Shown here: positions 24,441 to 36,689 of the stretch, in pieces
Numbering within the stretch: the first letter of the stretch is position 1
Layout of the letters: each line of letters starts with the position of its first letter
The notes under the pieces: generated by a model
The model's database searches: none
Told to the model about the DNA's origin: nothing
Seen by the model: only the letters and a program-made list of their open reading frames with translations
Translations under genes and position numbers: made by a program
Source of the DNA: Aptenodytes patagonicus
Taxonomy: Eukaryota > Chordata > Aves > Sphenisciformes > Spheniscidae
Assembly: GCF_965638725.1 (NCBI RefSeq)
Contig: NC_134982.1
Coordinates: forward strand, 42,460,799-42,524,798
Length of the DNA: 64,000 nt
Reading direction: 5' to 3'

Positions 24441-26640
24441 CAAGTAACCATGGATGCTTGCAGGCCTTTATGAATGGGTAAACACACATATCAGAAATGT
24501 CATCAGTGTCACTGATGCTGACTTCAGGGACAGGGACATTGATATGGTTGTGTCAGATGGCATCTCAAGATATGACTCAGTGATTGCAGAGTTTTTGGTA
24601 TGCTGTCACATAACGGTGCGGTTTGATTGTTTTTGTAGACATGGGTAAAATCAATCCACTGGAGGGAGTTTAAACATGCCCCCTCTCCCCGCCCCCCCCA
24701 ACTTGGTATTATAAAGAAGCAGAGAAATTTGCACAAGCCTCCATTTTCCTTTTTTTTCCCAGAAGTACCCTTGCTGGTTAGTTCCAGCCAAATTTGGAAG
24801 AAGAGTAGAGACCTCAAAAATAAAGCAGTCCATTAATTTTTAGTGAAACTGATAATCAGATAATTGGAAAATGCATTGACTTTCTCCTCTGAGAAGAGGA
24901 GAAGCTGAACTCATTTATATATAAATTTGGCAGTTGCCAGTTGACTAGGCAGTTGTGTGTATTGGACAACCATTGCTTGTATAGCTCTGGACTCATTGTG
25001 GATTGTTCTGTTTCTTGTCTGATCAGGGTTTCCTCAGGTGTTAGAATTAACTTTGTTATAGTAATAATAAAAGGTGGTTTAGAAAGACAAAGAATAGAAA
25101 GCCATAGGGATTTGAGCTTCTTTTGAGTTGTCTGAGCAACAGAATTGTTTTAATTTATGAAGCGGTAATCCCAAGTGTTCATGGAAAGAGTACCTCCTTC
25201 ACAATACTCGTATATATCGTTTTATGACTACCTTTATAGCTCTTGATTCTGTCCATTATTTTTTCCTTTGTACTGATTAGATTCCATATGTAATCTGTTG
25301 CAAGCAAGGTAAGAACCATGTATGTGTTTGAGAGAATACCAATGGCTTTGTCAAAATGGTAACTGATGATTTCCAATATATAATTTAGATGCTGAGCTGA
25401 AATCTTATGACATATACCCAGGAGGCATCTGAAAAGGGGGTCTGTGTACAGTTCATGGTTTTAAGTGAGGGCTGTAAACCCAATATAATGGCTGCTTGTT
25501 TACTAGTGTTTAAAACCTGTTATTTGTATTCTATATTGAATGCTAGCTGTCTCCCATGTTGGTTAGAAATTGTAACACATCTGAGCACCCTCTTTACATG
25601 GGTAATCTGTAGGTGGAGTGGAAGGAGTCTGGCTTTCTTGCTTTTCAAATAGATGTGAAATCCTAGAAAGTTCAGATCACTGAGCCTCTCTCTGTCAGAA
25701 TCTGAAGCATCTACACTTGTCTATCCATGTGAAGTATTTTCAGCTGACACGGATCCTGTGTGGTTGGTAGTCTGACAAGAAGCTTTGATTTATGGTGGAG
25801 CATGGATTGGGTTAGGACACATTTACTCTGTGAGCTGTGATTATGGCTTGTTTCCTGCCTGTTTCCTTGTTTGCTTTGAATGCAAGTTCTGTGATGCAAT
25901 TTAAAAGGAGAGTAGATGTTCGCAAATTAATAATGTCAAAGCCACAAGTGAAGCCTGGATGCAGGCTGATGTTGCCGTTGCTCTATTTTCCTGGGTGTTG
26001 TCTCTAAAAGCAGTTCTGCTCTCTCTTTTTGCTTAGTAAGTGATTCTACTTTAGGGAAAATGTCCAAGATAATCCCCAGAGGAAATGAAGAAATTTGAAG
26101 GAGATTGGTTTGGTGCGAAATACTGTCATACCTCTAAGTATTTGAGAATAGCAATATAATTTGGTTCATGTCACAAATAGAACAGTATGACTGAGAGAAC
26201 ACAAATGGAAATCGCTTATGCAGGAAGGGAGAGTGAACTGCAGTATGTTGGGTACTGTTTTGCAAATATAATCCACAAATCCATTCTGCTCAGATTCTTA
26301 TGCTCTGTATTAGTATTATTACAGAGAGCCTCAGTATAAATGAATGGGTAACGTAATTAGTTTATCTCAGCATTTCTGTATGTTGAATTTCAATCCAAAT
26401 TGTACCTTGGCACACTTTGCTGTCTGGTGCGGTATAAAGTTTCTAGAGCTTTCAGAGGGAACGGTGTAGTTAAATTTATGAAAGTGTTTCAAATTGGAAT
26501 TAAGTTTCTTTTGCAGTACAAAAGCAAAACAATAATATGTCAAATCAAAACAAAGTAAATGAGTGCTAAAAATGAGCAATCAGGAGTTAGTCTGGTTCAG
26601 GTACAACTGTTTTCCATCTGTGTTCCAGAAATCAAGTTTT
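24441..26640. other. AT-rich spacer, nothing recognised
   Basis: No exon, RNA gene or repeat family was recognised. A C-rich run near 24681-24700 is low complexity. Confidence 0.5.
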
Positions 26641-26644
26641 AATC

Positions 26645-27428
26645 TGGAAGGATTTGCACGGCTGTTCTGTCATCTTCGGAAGGTCATGCAGATTGCGAAA
26701 AGGTCCCCCTCACCTTGAGAAAGGCAAACATTGCACCCATCTTCAAAAGAAAACATCAGTCATGGAAACTACAGTCTGATTAGCCTCACTTCTGTCCCTG
26801 GAAAAATGTTGGAGTGAGTCCTGTTGGAACACATTTCTGGGCACGTGAGCAGTCAGCATGGACTGACCAAGGGTAGATCATGCCTGACCCACCTGATTGT
26901 TTTCTGTGATAAAATGACCAGGTTTGCAGACAATGGGAGAGTGGTGGATGTTACTTACCTTGACTCTAGCAAAGTTTTGACCCTGTCTCCTACAATATTC
27001 TTGTATCCAACTGGGACATTACAGTCTGGGAGGGAGAACAACCACATGGGTAAAAAACTGTTTGGATGGGTGGCCTCAGAGGTCATGGTTAATGGGTCAT
27101 GTGCTGTCCAGAGGCCAATATCAAGAGAGGTATCAGAGAGATGTGTCCTGGGACCTGTTGTGTTCAACATTTCTCTCAGTGACCCAGAGGAGAGGACAAA
27201 AGGCACTCTCATAAATTTTAGCAGATGACACCGTACTGGGGGGACCAGTTGATATGTTGGAGGGCAGGGCTGCTGTTCAGAGGAACTGAACAATAGGGAT
27301 CTGATGAAATTTTAAAAGGACAAAGGCTGAGCCCTGCTCCAGGTGTGGCAGAGCCCCTGGCAATGACAGGATTAGACAAAAGGAGGCAGAGAGCAGCTCT
27401 GCAGAGACCATGAACTACCCTGTGCCAG
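26645..27428 (+). mobile_element. Degraded CR1 LINE reverse transcriptase pseudogene
   Basis: A plus-strand frame (26824-27228) reads 'QHGLTKGRSCLTHLI' and then 'VVDVTYLDSSKV', the palm region containing CR1 motif A. Further on, 'CVLGPVVFNISLSDPEE' corresponds to the '[18 protein letters not shown]' stretch, and the 'FADD' catalytic box is recognisable at DNA level ('tagcagatgacacc') in another frame. Frameshifts and stops break it. The copy runs into a family B LTR at 27429 and resumes after it. Endonuclease, 5' end and 3' tail are not seen. It is clearly older than the CR1 at 50-52 kb. Confidence 0.8.
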
Positions 27429-27985
27429 TGTGGTGGGTTTGACCTTGGCTGGCTGCCAGCTGCCCACCCAGCTGCTCTTGCATTCCACCCCCCCCTCAAC
27501 AGGACAGGGGGAGAAAATAAGATGAAAAAGCTCATGGGTTGAGATAAAAAATAGGAAAATCACTTACCAATTACTGTCATGGGCAAAACAGACTTTACTC
27601 GGGGAAAATTAATTTAATTTATTACCAATTTAAAATAGAGTAGGATGGTGAGAAACAAAGACCAAACTAAACCACTTTTCCCCTACCCCCTTCCTCCTAT
27701 GCTCAACTTCACTCCTTCATTCATGATGCCTCTACCTTCTCCCCACCCTGTGCAGTGCAGGGGGATGGGGAATGGGGGAGGTTGTGGTCAGTCCATAACA
27801 TCTGCTCTCTGCTGCTCCTTCCTCCTCACACTGTTCCACTGCTCCAGCGTAGGGTCCCTCCCATGGGATACAGTCCTTCATGAATTGCTCTGTTACACGG
27901 CATGGGGCAGCCCCTGGTCTCTTCTCACAGAGGCCAGCCCTGCAGCCCCCCTACTACCAAAAACTTGCCACGTAAACCCAATACA
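27429..27985 (-). mobile_element. Solo LTR, family B (ERVL-like), TSD GCCAG
   Basis: On the plus strand it starts TGTGGTGGGTTTGACC and ends ACCCAATACA. It is flanked by a perfect 5-bp duplication, GCCAG, at 27424-27428 and 27986-27990. The sense strand is minus: the reversed polyadenylation signal TTTATT at 27618-27623 corresponds to AATAAA before the terminal segment. At 557 bp it is about half as long as the 45129-46187 copy, because most of the internal degenerate minisatellite is missing. No internal retroviral sequence is present. It is inserted in an old CR1. Confidence 0.9.
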
Positions 27986-28065
27986 GCCAGTCATGGCCAC
28001 TTCCAGCCAAGTCTAAAACTCATGAAAACACCCTGTTGTGCACCAAAACCTGTCAGGGAAGCACA
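27986..28065 (+). mobile_element. CR1 remainder after LTR insertion
   Basis: Starting with the duplicated GCCAG, 'gtcatggccacttccagcc' and 'aagtctaaaactcatg' parallel the CR1 segment that follows 'atgagccag' (the 'NMSQQCA..AKKANGIL' region). This shows the family B LTR landed inside the CR1 of 26645-27428. The copy fades within about 80 bases. Confidence 0.5.
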
Positions 28066-28074
28066 TGGCATTGC

Positions 28075-28680
28075 TGCTCAGACTTACTTAAGAAAGTGGC
28101 TGCTGGAAGGGAGGAGAAACAGAGGAGATGTGGCTGGAGGTGCACTGGTGGAAGGAGGTGACCCACACTGGACCAACGTCACTCCCAAGGGACTTCAGCT
28201 TCCAAGCAACCCAGGCTGGGGCAGGTTGCCCCAAGAGATCACAGGTGTTGGAGGACCCACACTAGGGCAGGGACATCCCTGACAGACTGCAGCCCATGGA
28301 GGAACTCAAGCTGGAGTGGAGGAAATGAGTTAGAAGCAAGCAGCAGTGGAGGAAGACAAGTAGGAAGCAAGGGGCAGCAGAAGGAAACTATACAACACTG
28401 GCTCCAACCTCCTGCATTGCCTGTTGCTTGTCCATAGGTATTGGGAGGGACTAAGTGTAACGTGATGAAAACAAGACAAGTTGAGACTGGGAAGGGGGAG
28501 GAAAAAGTGCTGGACTGAAGTCCTCTCCAGGGAGAGGAAAAGTGTTGCCCTAAGTGTTTAATTGTTTTTTACTCAATACCTAAAATCAGTAATCAGAAGT
28601 TTTTGTTAATTGGCAATAAATGAAATGAAGTAAAATTCTCTGAGTCAAGATTGTTTTCCTGCGACAGTGCCATAGCTGTT
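28075..28680 (+). mobile_element. Old family B-related LTR fragment
   Basis: Several blocks match the 45129-46187 LTR in the same order: 'cttacttaagaaa' (compare 'catacttaagaagg'), degenerate minisatellite units such as 'gactgcagcccatgg', and 'ttggcaataaatgaa' with AATAAA at 28615-28620, followed by 'ctctgagtcaagattgtttt'. It is much more diverged than the TSD-flanked copies. Ends are uncertain and no target duplication was found. Confidence 0.7.
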
Positions 28681-31600
28681 GTGTGATGCAACTGCTGAAA
28701 AGCCAGGTTGCGATATGCCTTTAATTAGTGGAGAACTAAGTTGCGTGTTGTGAAAATGTTGATCAGCTAATTGCCGGTCAGTTAAGCGTAAGCTATATAC
28801 AACTACACTGCATTACTGTAGCATTTTTGCAAAACTCTAACAAAACTGCATTGCTTAAAAAAAGCCCACAAGAATAGTTCTACAGTGTTAGTAAAGTCCA
28901 TTATCCAAGCGTCCTGTTTCTAGTAATGAATGCTTAGGAAAAAGTATAAAACCAGAGAGAGTGTGTTGTGATGCTTTCTCAACCTCACAGCATTTCAAGA
29001 ACTTCCTCATTCAGAAGTACAGTTATCTTTTCAAAACAAAAAGAGAGGGAAACTTATGTAGAAATACCACGCTACAGCAATTTGGTGTGTTTTCACCAGT
29101 TTCTGACGTCTCAGATAATCCCTTATGTAAACTTTTGGTGTTTTAAGAACAGCTAGGGTTGAAGGTTTTTTGTTGCTTCCACCAGAACTCCCATTTGAAA
29201 GCTGCTGCGTTATTTCCTGTCTAGATTTTATTTATGCCTATCTGTTCCTTTACCAACATCATCCTTCAGTTTAAAAAGGTTGGGTTTTTTTACTTGCAAG
29301 TTCTCAGGTTTTTATTTTGTTAAGATCAAGTTTGGGTCTTCTAGACTCTTCTTGTAAGGAACTAGAAAGCTTGTCTTGATTATATCCTTGTGCATTGCCT
29401 CTGTGCCTGTTCGTTGTTTCTGACTGTGAGATTCCAGCTGAGGTCTGAATGAGGTCTTGTGGTTTGGTTGTGAGTTCGTTTGGTTTGCTGCTTGAATTCT
29501 GATCTCGATTCCTGGGAACTCCAAACAGAAGCAATCCTGGGCTATACAGACCGAGAGCGCCCTCTGTATTGAATATATGTAACTATTTCCCTTTGGCTAA
29601 TACGTGAGGGAGTATATTTACTGTGCTCTTGGCCCATGAAGATGTGTTTACAGCATTTAAAACTGATGCCTAGTTCTCAAGCAGTAAACCTTAAGATGCA
29701 CTAGTCTAGAGGGCGTTAGAAATATTTTAAAATATGCAAAAAACAAGCAGTCTAAACGATGAAATCAATGCAATTAGATATTTCATTCCTCTAAATTGCA
29801 TCTTTACCTTGATTATCCTGGCCTTATAGGTCCTTATAGGTTTTCATTGTTCATTAATTTTTTTGCAAATTCTGTACTCCTCTTCTCTTTGTGCCTAGTA
29901 ACCTTTATCTGAAATTTAAACTTTGATCCTTTGGGGGGTTTTGTTCAACACTGAACTTGTACATAAAATATAGAACAGAATGGCAAAACAACACTTGCAT
30001 TCAGAAAAACAGTCCTCTGTGTATTTCTGAAGTTAGAGTCAAGGAGGAGAAAGCAAGAAACTTTGACAGCATTTTTCACAATGCTGTATTTAAGCTGCTT
30101 CACATTAAAAGTATTTCAGACTAAACCCCTGGTGTTAAAGTACCTTTTCAGTCTTCCCAGGACACCTCTGAAAACTATGTTGTGAAGGCATTCTTAAAAT
30201 TAGCTGAAAAAAATTAGAATTTGTTTTTGCCAATGTGTTTGTGTTTGCCTCGTGTAGAGCTAGATCCTGTGCAGTGTAAGGTTCGTACCTTGTTGGACTC
30301 TTGAGTCAAAGGGAGGACTGCAACAACAGATCCTTCTCTGCACGCACGGAGATTTGCTTGTTTGTAGCATGGGCTGTGGGGGCCACTTGCGTGACTGATG
30401 TCGTTGGGGCTGGAGTTTGCAAATTGAGGTTATTTTGTCACTCAGCTGCATTTGAGAAACATGGGATGGATAGACTTGAACTTGTAAGTTTTTCCATGCA
30501 GCATGGTTGTCTATGCACTGCGCTCATTCAGCCTGCTAGTGCGCCTGCAACTTTTGATCCTGAATAGTTAAAATATAAGTTGTTTTCCCTATCTCCATGT
30601 GCATTCAGCTCTGGGGCCGTCTGCTGAGAAAGCAAATGTGTGTATGACAACCTGTTGTTTGTAGCTTGAATAGTCATATGCCATCACTGGGGACAGTGCA
30701 CAAGTTTGTCTTGGGAAACAGTCTGTGTTTCAGGAAGCTAACTGGTATGCTGCCCGTTACAGTTGCACCAAAGTCCAATCCCTTGGGATTACATAGTTAA
30801 ATGAGAAGCTGGGGCTGATAACTGTTTGGAAGGAAAGATCTGATCCCTTTTTCCGGGAACAAACTCTCTTAAGCTTGCCTCCCCAACTGTCCATGGAATT
30901 AGAAAATAAATTGCTTAAAGCAGGTGGCATTAATCCCTGATAAAATTCAACGAAGTTGAATTGGGCCATTATTTTGAGGCCAGTGTCTGTGAGATTATAG
31001 GTTTTTAAATCCTATGTCTTGAAAACTATGTAGTCTTTTTTTAATGGGTTGTAAGGTGGCATTGTTAATGCAAAACTTATGTTTGGAAGGTTTTTCAGCC
31101 TTTTCTCTTTGTCACCCCACTCTGCTGAGTTGAGTGGGCTTAATAAAATGCCGTTATTAAATTCCACCAGAAGAAGGATTTGCCATTTTCATGTCATTTT
31201 TTCAAGCAGTTTTTTAAAGGAAAAGAACTGGGATTTTAAATATTTTGTAACAGGTGACAAAGCCTGCTGCCACTCCTAGGGCTCTTGTTGAAGCCACTGG
31301 CAGTTTTCCTTGCAAAGTAGTTTCGATTAGATAGGCAGCATACGTGGATTAAGGGGATCAGTCTGTGTCTCGGCCTGTGAGCCTTCTGAAGAGAATCTGG
31401 GTCTGCCCTGCGGTGGCAGTGGAACTGCCGTGCTGTGAAACTGCTGAATGGCTCTCTGCCATTAGAAGTGCTTCCCGTAATATGTAGAGACATTTACAGG
31501 GGATCTGACCTCTTCCTAATGCCCATTCGCCTCGGCGAGGCTACAGCGGATAGAACTGCCCAAGCAGTCCTAAACCATATAAACTGAGAAATTCTGTACT

Positions 31601-32395
31601 TTGGCTGAAAAATTTAGCATCAATTTCAAACAAAAAGCTGTGCCACCTCAGATTGCTGCCAGCTGTTTAATACTTGGAGGACCTTATGATCTTGCGTCAT
31701 GAAGAGTAACTCAACTCACTCCATTTGTGACACCTCTTCACTATCTTATAAGCATACCTGATTTCAAGTGCTGTCCAGTTTGATTTAAAGAAAATAAACC
31801 CTATTCCTAACCTCCTGCATTTCTGTCAGGGTGCACAGAGAATTTGGTGATATATTTTACAGTTGAATTCACAGTTCCTATTTATAGGTATTTATAAATC
31901 TCAGTCAGCTGCAGTACACTTGATTTAACTTGCATTAAATTCACATCACATATAACTAATGTGCTTGAGATATGTTTGATTTAATTACTGCTGTTGCATG
32001 CGCTTATGTACCAAGTACACATTTCTCATAAATTCTCCCAGATTATTATCTTCAGGAGATTTGTTTCAGGATGACATCGTTTCTGTATTTATAAACTGAG
32101 TGTTTAAGTAGACTGGCCATGTTTTAAGCTTTATTTTTGGCCCTGCTACAAAAATAGAATAGGTGAAGGAAATAGGGTGTAACTGTTCCCTATGCTTATA
32201 GAAATTGTATTTCAAAAAAATTGTTTCTCTTCCTCTTTCTGACTGTAATTCATGTTGCCAGTGCTGTGTCATTTTAGGACTCCTCACTGATGCAAACTGT
32301 CCTTCTAACTTTCAGAATTCTGTACAAATAAGCACTGATTAATTTTCACTGCAGTCTAGTAACCTGATAAATTTTTGTGTCATGCTATTTGCTTG
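28681..32395. other. AT-rich spacer, nothing recognised
   Basis: No coding exon or repeat family was recognised by eye. Open frames are short and unsupported. Confidence 0.5.
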
Positions 32396-32397
32396 TT

Positions 32398-32510
32398 ATA
32401 GATAGGGAAACTAAAGGAGAGATTTTATGTGACTTGCCCACTGTCAGGAAGGGATTAGATAGAAATCAAGAATTTCTGACTGCTAGCTCTGTTCTTGGAG
32501 CATCCCTTTC
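32398..32510 (+). mobile_element. MIR-like ancient SINE fragment
   Basis: The sequence carries the order 'gatagggaaactaaaggaga', 'gtgacttgccca', 'gtcaggaagggattagat', 'tttctgactgctagctctgtt'. That is the MIR body pattern: a 'gggaaactgagg' start, a 'gtgacttgccca' core, then 'tctgactcc' toward the end. MIRs are amniote-wide fossils and scarce in birds. Identification is by pattern memory only. Confidence 0.6.
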
Positions 32511-32861
32511 TGTCTCAGTACAAAAATAACGAAAATATTACAAACTTGAAGCAGTGGCACAAGGTTTGGCATAGAAATTGCTTAAGCATTGCAGCTACCT
32601 ATTTCTTTGTTAGTCTTAATGGAGAAAATTGGATTCTTACAATGTTTCTTCAAAAACACTTTTCTAGTGGTGATTGGTAGAAATACTCCATATTTGTTAA
32701 TACTATTTTTATTTAATAATTTTTTAACCCATAATATAAGACAACTGATACTGATTTAGCTTGGTAGGAGTACAGTGCATTGCATGCATATCAGGTGTAT
32801 AGAGGAGGTACAGTCTTGTCTATATTTGGTTTAATACTACACTGTTAGAGGAAAATAGATC

Positions 32862-34270
32862 ATGCCGGATCCAGCAGTCTGAGGGAGGTGAGGCTGCTGC
32901 TGCTCCGTGGCCCCACGTCCATCCAGTAGCAAGGCTGTGCCTGAGTTCCCAGTAGAGACATGCACGCAGCACAGGTGATCACCACATGTATATACAGACA
33001 CACAGCTGGATCAGACGGACACACAGAGCACTCACACAAGCACAGACAACACCGGGGGCCTCATCCTGCTCCTCTCTCTTGCAGGGAAGGACTGGGTCCC
33101 TTAGTGACACCCATATATATACATATGGGAAATGTGGATCCCGTCAGCAGCTGGGGTCACTGCCCTGTAGCTGCCGCTGGGTCCCAGTTGCTGGCATCAG
33201 GGCGTACGAGCCCCTGAGGCTGCAGCCCTGCTCCAGTTGCTGCTACTGACTGCGTCACTTGCACACACACACACAAACACACACACAGTCGACCAGGACT
33301 TCCTGGTCCCATAGCTGACCCCGCTGTGCTCTCACCCTTGGAGACGCACAGGATCTCTCCTACCCAGGGCTGGCTGTTAGAGGCCCCTCTGCCCTGGCTC
33401 CCAGGCCCCTTCCCCTGCTCACCAGCTAGTCCGGCTTCATCTTTGCTTGTGATCACACACTCACTCGCACGTGCTGCAGTGCTGGCGCCATGGACACACG
33501 GGCCCTTCAGCTGGTGGTCTGACTCTAGTTGCTGCATCCAGACCCCCATATGCACAAGCACATCAAGTAGACAGTCCTTCACTCAGGAGCAAGTTAGAAA
33601 GGTGTTTAACAAGAAAATAGGACAGACTGTGCTGGTCAGGCACAGGGCATGGCCAGACAAGTGTACCAGCCCACTATTCACAGGCAACCACCCCTTTTTA
33701 TCCCCTTGCCTCTCTATCTTCCCATACTCATTCCTCGCCAAATTACCTAAATCCATCCCTTTTCCTGTCTTTGGTTCCTCCCCTAAACTTCCTGTAACGA
33801 GTCCTATGCAATCCCCAAATGCTTTTCCCCTGCATCCCATAATGTGTCCCACACCCCTGGACAGCAGCCCCACTTAGTCCGAAAGGTGATCCAGAGGGTT
33901 GCTCCTGATGACTCATCTTGGTGGTTTTACACATGGGCATGGGGGCTGAGGCTCTCCTGGGTCAGCTCTCTGAGGGGCACAGACAGGGTGTTCCTTCCTC
34001 AGGAGTCTGCAGTTTGGGTTCCCGTCTGCAATTGTGTGCCCCTGTGCTCCTCTGGGCTTGTGGAGATGGGTCTTTGATGTAATGATGGCTCCTGGGATGG
34101 GCCTGGGAGTAGCTGGGACAGAGTATTATTTAAGCTTCACCCCTGCCGTTGTCTCTCTGTGCTGCTTCGTGGGTGAGATTTTATCACATAACCTCACTCA
34201 TACATCCTGTAAGAGCGTCAGAAATAATTGCTATGTAGATACATTTCTGTTACTGCCAAGGTTTGACACT
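32862..34270 (-). other. Unclassified GC-rich segment, possible old LTR
   Basis: About 1.4 kb with clearly higher GC than both flanks. The left half contains loosely repeated 'ggtcccagttgctg'-like blocks and a CA-rich simple repeat. On the minus strand a TATA-like GGATAAAAAGGGG sits near 33690-33702, with an AP-1-like TGAGTCA at about 33909-33915 upstream of it. This is the arrangement of an LTR promoter read on the minus strand. A possible outer end 'TGTCAAACC' (minus strand) lies at 34268, but I could not find a matching target duplication. Open frames here have no recognised domain. Confidence 0.35.
33262..33288 (+). repeat. (CA)n microsatellite
   Basis: CA dinucleotide run with one interruption (an extra A near 33276), inside the GC-rich segment. 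Confidence 0.9.
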
Positions 34271-35435
34271 CCCCACTTTAGAATGGAGACTTGAGACTTA
34301 GGTGATATAAACTGTTAAGATGTTTATTGATTAATGAACACCCTAAGAGGAAACAGAGCAGCAAAATAGTCTATGCAAAATAATCTATACTCTGTGCAAT
34401 CAAATATACCAATTTACAGTTTTATAATGATACAGAATGCATATTCTAAGGAGTCACGTACGTGATTACTACTAAATTACAGTTTTCTAAGTACTGAGGT
34501 ATGAATCTATTTCCTACCTCCACCTCCCTCCGCCCCAAATCTTAAGAACATAAACCTGATGGAGAGTCCAGCATGTCACCCAAGGGGATTTCCTCCAGCC
34601 TCCTCATGGACTTGAATCTGCATGTCAGCATTACTACCATTTGTAGGTGTCCACACACCTACCACTGGAAGACCCACCTTCCTTTTTTCTCCACTCAATT
34701 TGGCATTCTATTCTCTATTTGATATTTTATTCTCCATTGTTTTCTGAGTTTGGGCCCAGCACCTCCCTGTCTCTGCCAAAACTCTTCCCAAGTAAACAGC
34801 CCTCTCATAATTACTTTTTTGACATTGGTCCCAGTTTTGCTACATCCATGCCCAGATTTCGTATTTCATATTGTTATACAGGCAATGTAAGCCTTATGTA
34901 ATGTTATCAACAGGATTGCCTCAGTGTGAGTGGCTTGGCAGCCCAAAATTCACCTATTATTACCAGCTTAGAGTGTTTGGATTTGGTTTACGTTTTTCAA
35001 TTACTAGGTATAATTATTCTATTTTAGCCCTAGATCTCTACCTAGATCCAATTCATCATGATCAGGTTCTTACCGTATGTGCTGGAGCACATGCCAGAGC
35101 AGCAGGGTGACATGTTCTTCAGACTTCTGCTGTGGGCTGTCGTGGTTCCTTACTAGGGCCTTAGCTATTGTGAGGCCTTGTGTTCCAGTTTGACTTCTTA
35201 CTCACAATTTCCTTTACATACAATCCATTTCTTACTGGTCTTTCTGTTTAATTTACTTGGAAAGAAATTAGTACCTTGGTGAAAGATGTAGAGCTGAATC
35301 TCTTGATTTTCTTGCCTTAAAGAAGCCTATAAATGTTTTAATAAGCAAAAAAAGCTTACTGCTGTGAAATCTGCGTATCACTAACGTGGAAGTATAGGGC
35401 CAGAAGGTTTTTCCAGACATGAATCTAATTCATTC
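34271..35435. other. AT-rich spacer, nothing recognised
   Basis: No supported gene or repeat. Pyrimidine-rich stretches near 34510-34530 and 34670-34790 are low complexity. Confidence 0.45.
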
Positions 35436-35439
35436 CTCT

Positions 35440-35810
35440 GTATGTAGGTATGACGAATCACTTGAATCATCCTTGATTAGGTATTTTTCTAATCTCATCT
35501 TAGGTCTCCAGATAAGGAGACAAGCGATTCCACAGCCTCCAAAAGTAATCAGTTTTAAAACTTCATTATCCTTTAAAGTTACAATTGTATGTTTGTTTTC
35601 TTTGTTTGCTTTTTGTTGTTGTTTTTCTTCCCTAAAATCTGATCTCAGTATTTTTAGTTGCCTTTTTAGGCTGATTATTTTTTTTCCCAGGGGACTAAAC
35701 AAACTCATTTCCTTCAGTCTTTTCTCAGAGGCCTTGTATTCTAAGCATCTTGTAATTATTTGTTCTTCTCTGGTGCCTCTCCCAAGGCCATTATCCTCAT
35801 CCTGTCACAC
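35440..35810 (-). mobile_element. Ancient CR1/L3-like LINE 3' region
   Basis: On the plus strand the order is: 'gtctccagataaggagacaa' with 'gcgattccacagcctcc', then 'ggactaaacaaactcatttc', 'cttcagtcttttctcagagg', 'tgttcttctctggtgcctct'. This follows the reversed C-terminal coding region of CR1/L3 (compare 'cagggatgaggactccacca', 'aacaaccccagttccctcag' and 'cccttctctggac' in the 37.5-kb copy). It is much more diverged than the other CR1 copies, suggesting an old insertion. The 199-codon plus-strand frame at 35419-36018 lies antisense across this repeat and is not a gene. Confidence 0.6.
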
Positions 35811-36689
35811 TCAGAATCCTGCTGTTCTTACAATGCTGAACTTCATTGGTTTTGACTGTGACACAATTATCTATCACATCTCAATTTTCAACACTCATTC
35901 GTCCATATTTAGTCAGAATAAAATGTCCTTTCCTGGTAACCTTCTCAACTTTCTTAAGCAACAAAGATCCTTGCATACTTCCAGAAACTGTCACACCGCT
36001 TTCTCACCCAGTGCCTGAGTTAATAAATTCTTGTATTTTACTATCACAGGCTGTCTTTTTGGTAGTTGAGATAACTAGTTAAGAAGAAATTTCTGTGTTT
36101 GCTTCAAAATTTGAGAATCTGTTTTACCTATAATACTGCCTTTGTTGTTTTCTTCTCTGCCTTCCATCTTAACTTCAGTCCACTCTTTACCTTTTCTTGA
36201 CTTTCAGAATAAATGCACTACTCCTGAAGTATAATATAGAACCTTGTTACTCTTTTCTCCTTGCCATGGTTGTCCTTCATGAACAAGCTGTCACCTTCTA
36301 TGTTACTATTCCAGTTGGTTTTAGTTGTCCCACAGAGTTTAATGGTGCTGGGTAGGACATACTGCAGAACTTCTCAGATGGTTTGGTATTTTTGACATTT
36401 CTGTGGACATCGTTGGTGTTTAGGGACCTGTCTTTTGACATTCTGTCTTTGTTTCTTCCATAATCCTATTGCAATTTCCAACTGCTTCCTGGAGTAGTTC
36501 TAAGACAAAGTTACTGTTGTCTTAATCTGTAAGGGCTTTTCCCATTAGTTCCCTCAAAAACTAGTTTAATGCCTTTTTGCTGTTGCTGAGCTAGTATTCT
36601 GAACAGCTCCTCCATTGCATTTTTGGGCCATCTTTCATTTGCCAAACAGGTTCTCTCAGTCGAGAAAATTAAAACCCTTCTGCTGATGC

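Noticed and set aside
33157..33877. Opposed open frames of 141 and 183 codons
   Set aside because: Both lie in the unclassified GC-rich block on opposite strands of the same DNA, without splice support or recognisable motifs.
35419..36018. 199-codon plus-strand open frame
   Set aside because: The first part is antisense over an ancient CR1/L3-like fragment. Composition is hydrophobic and pyrimidine-driven and no domain is visible.
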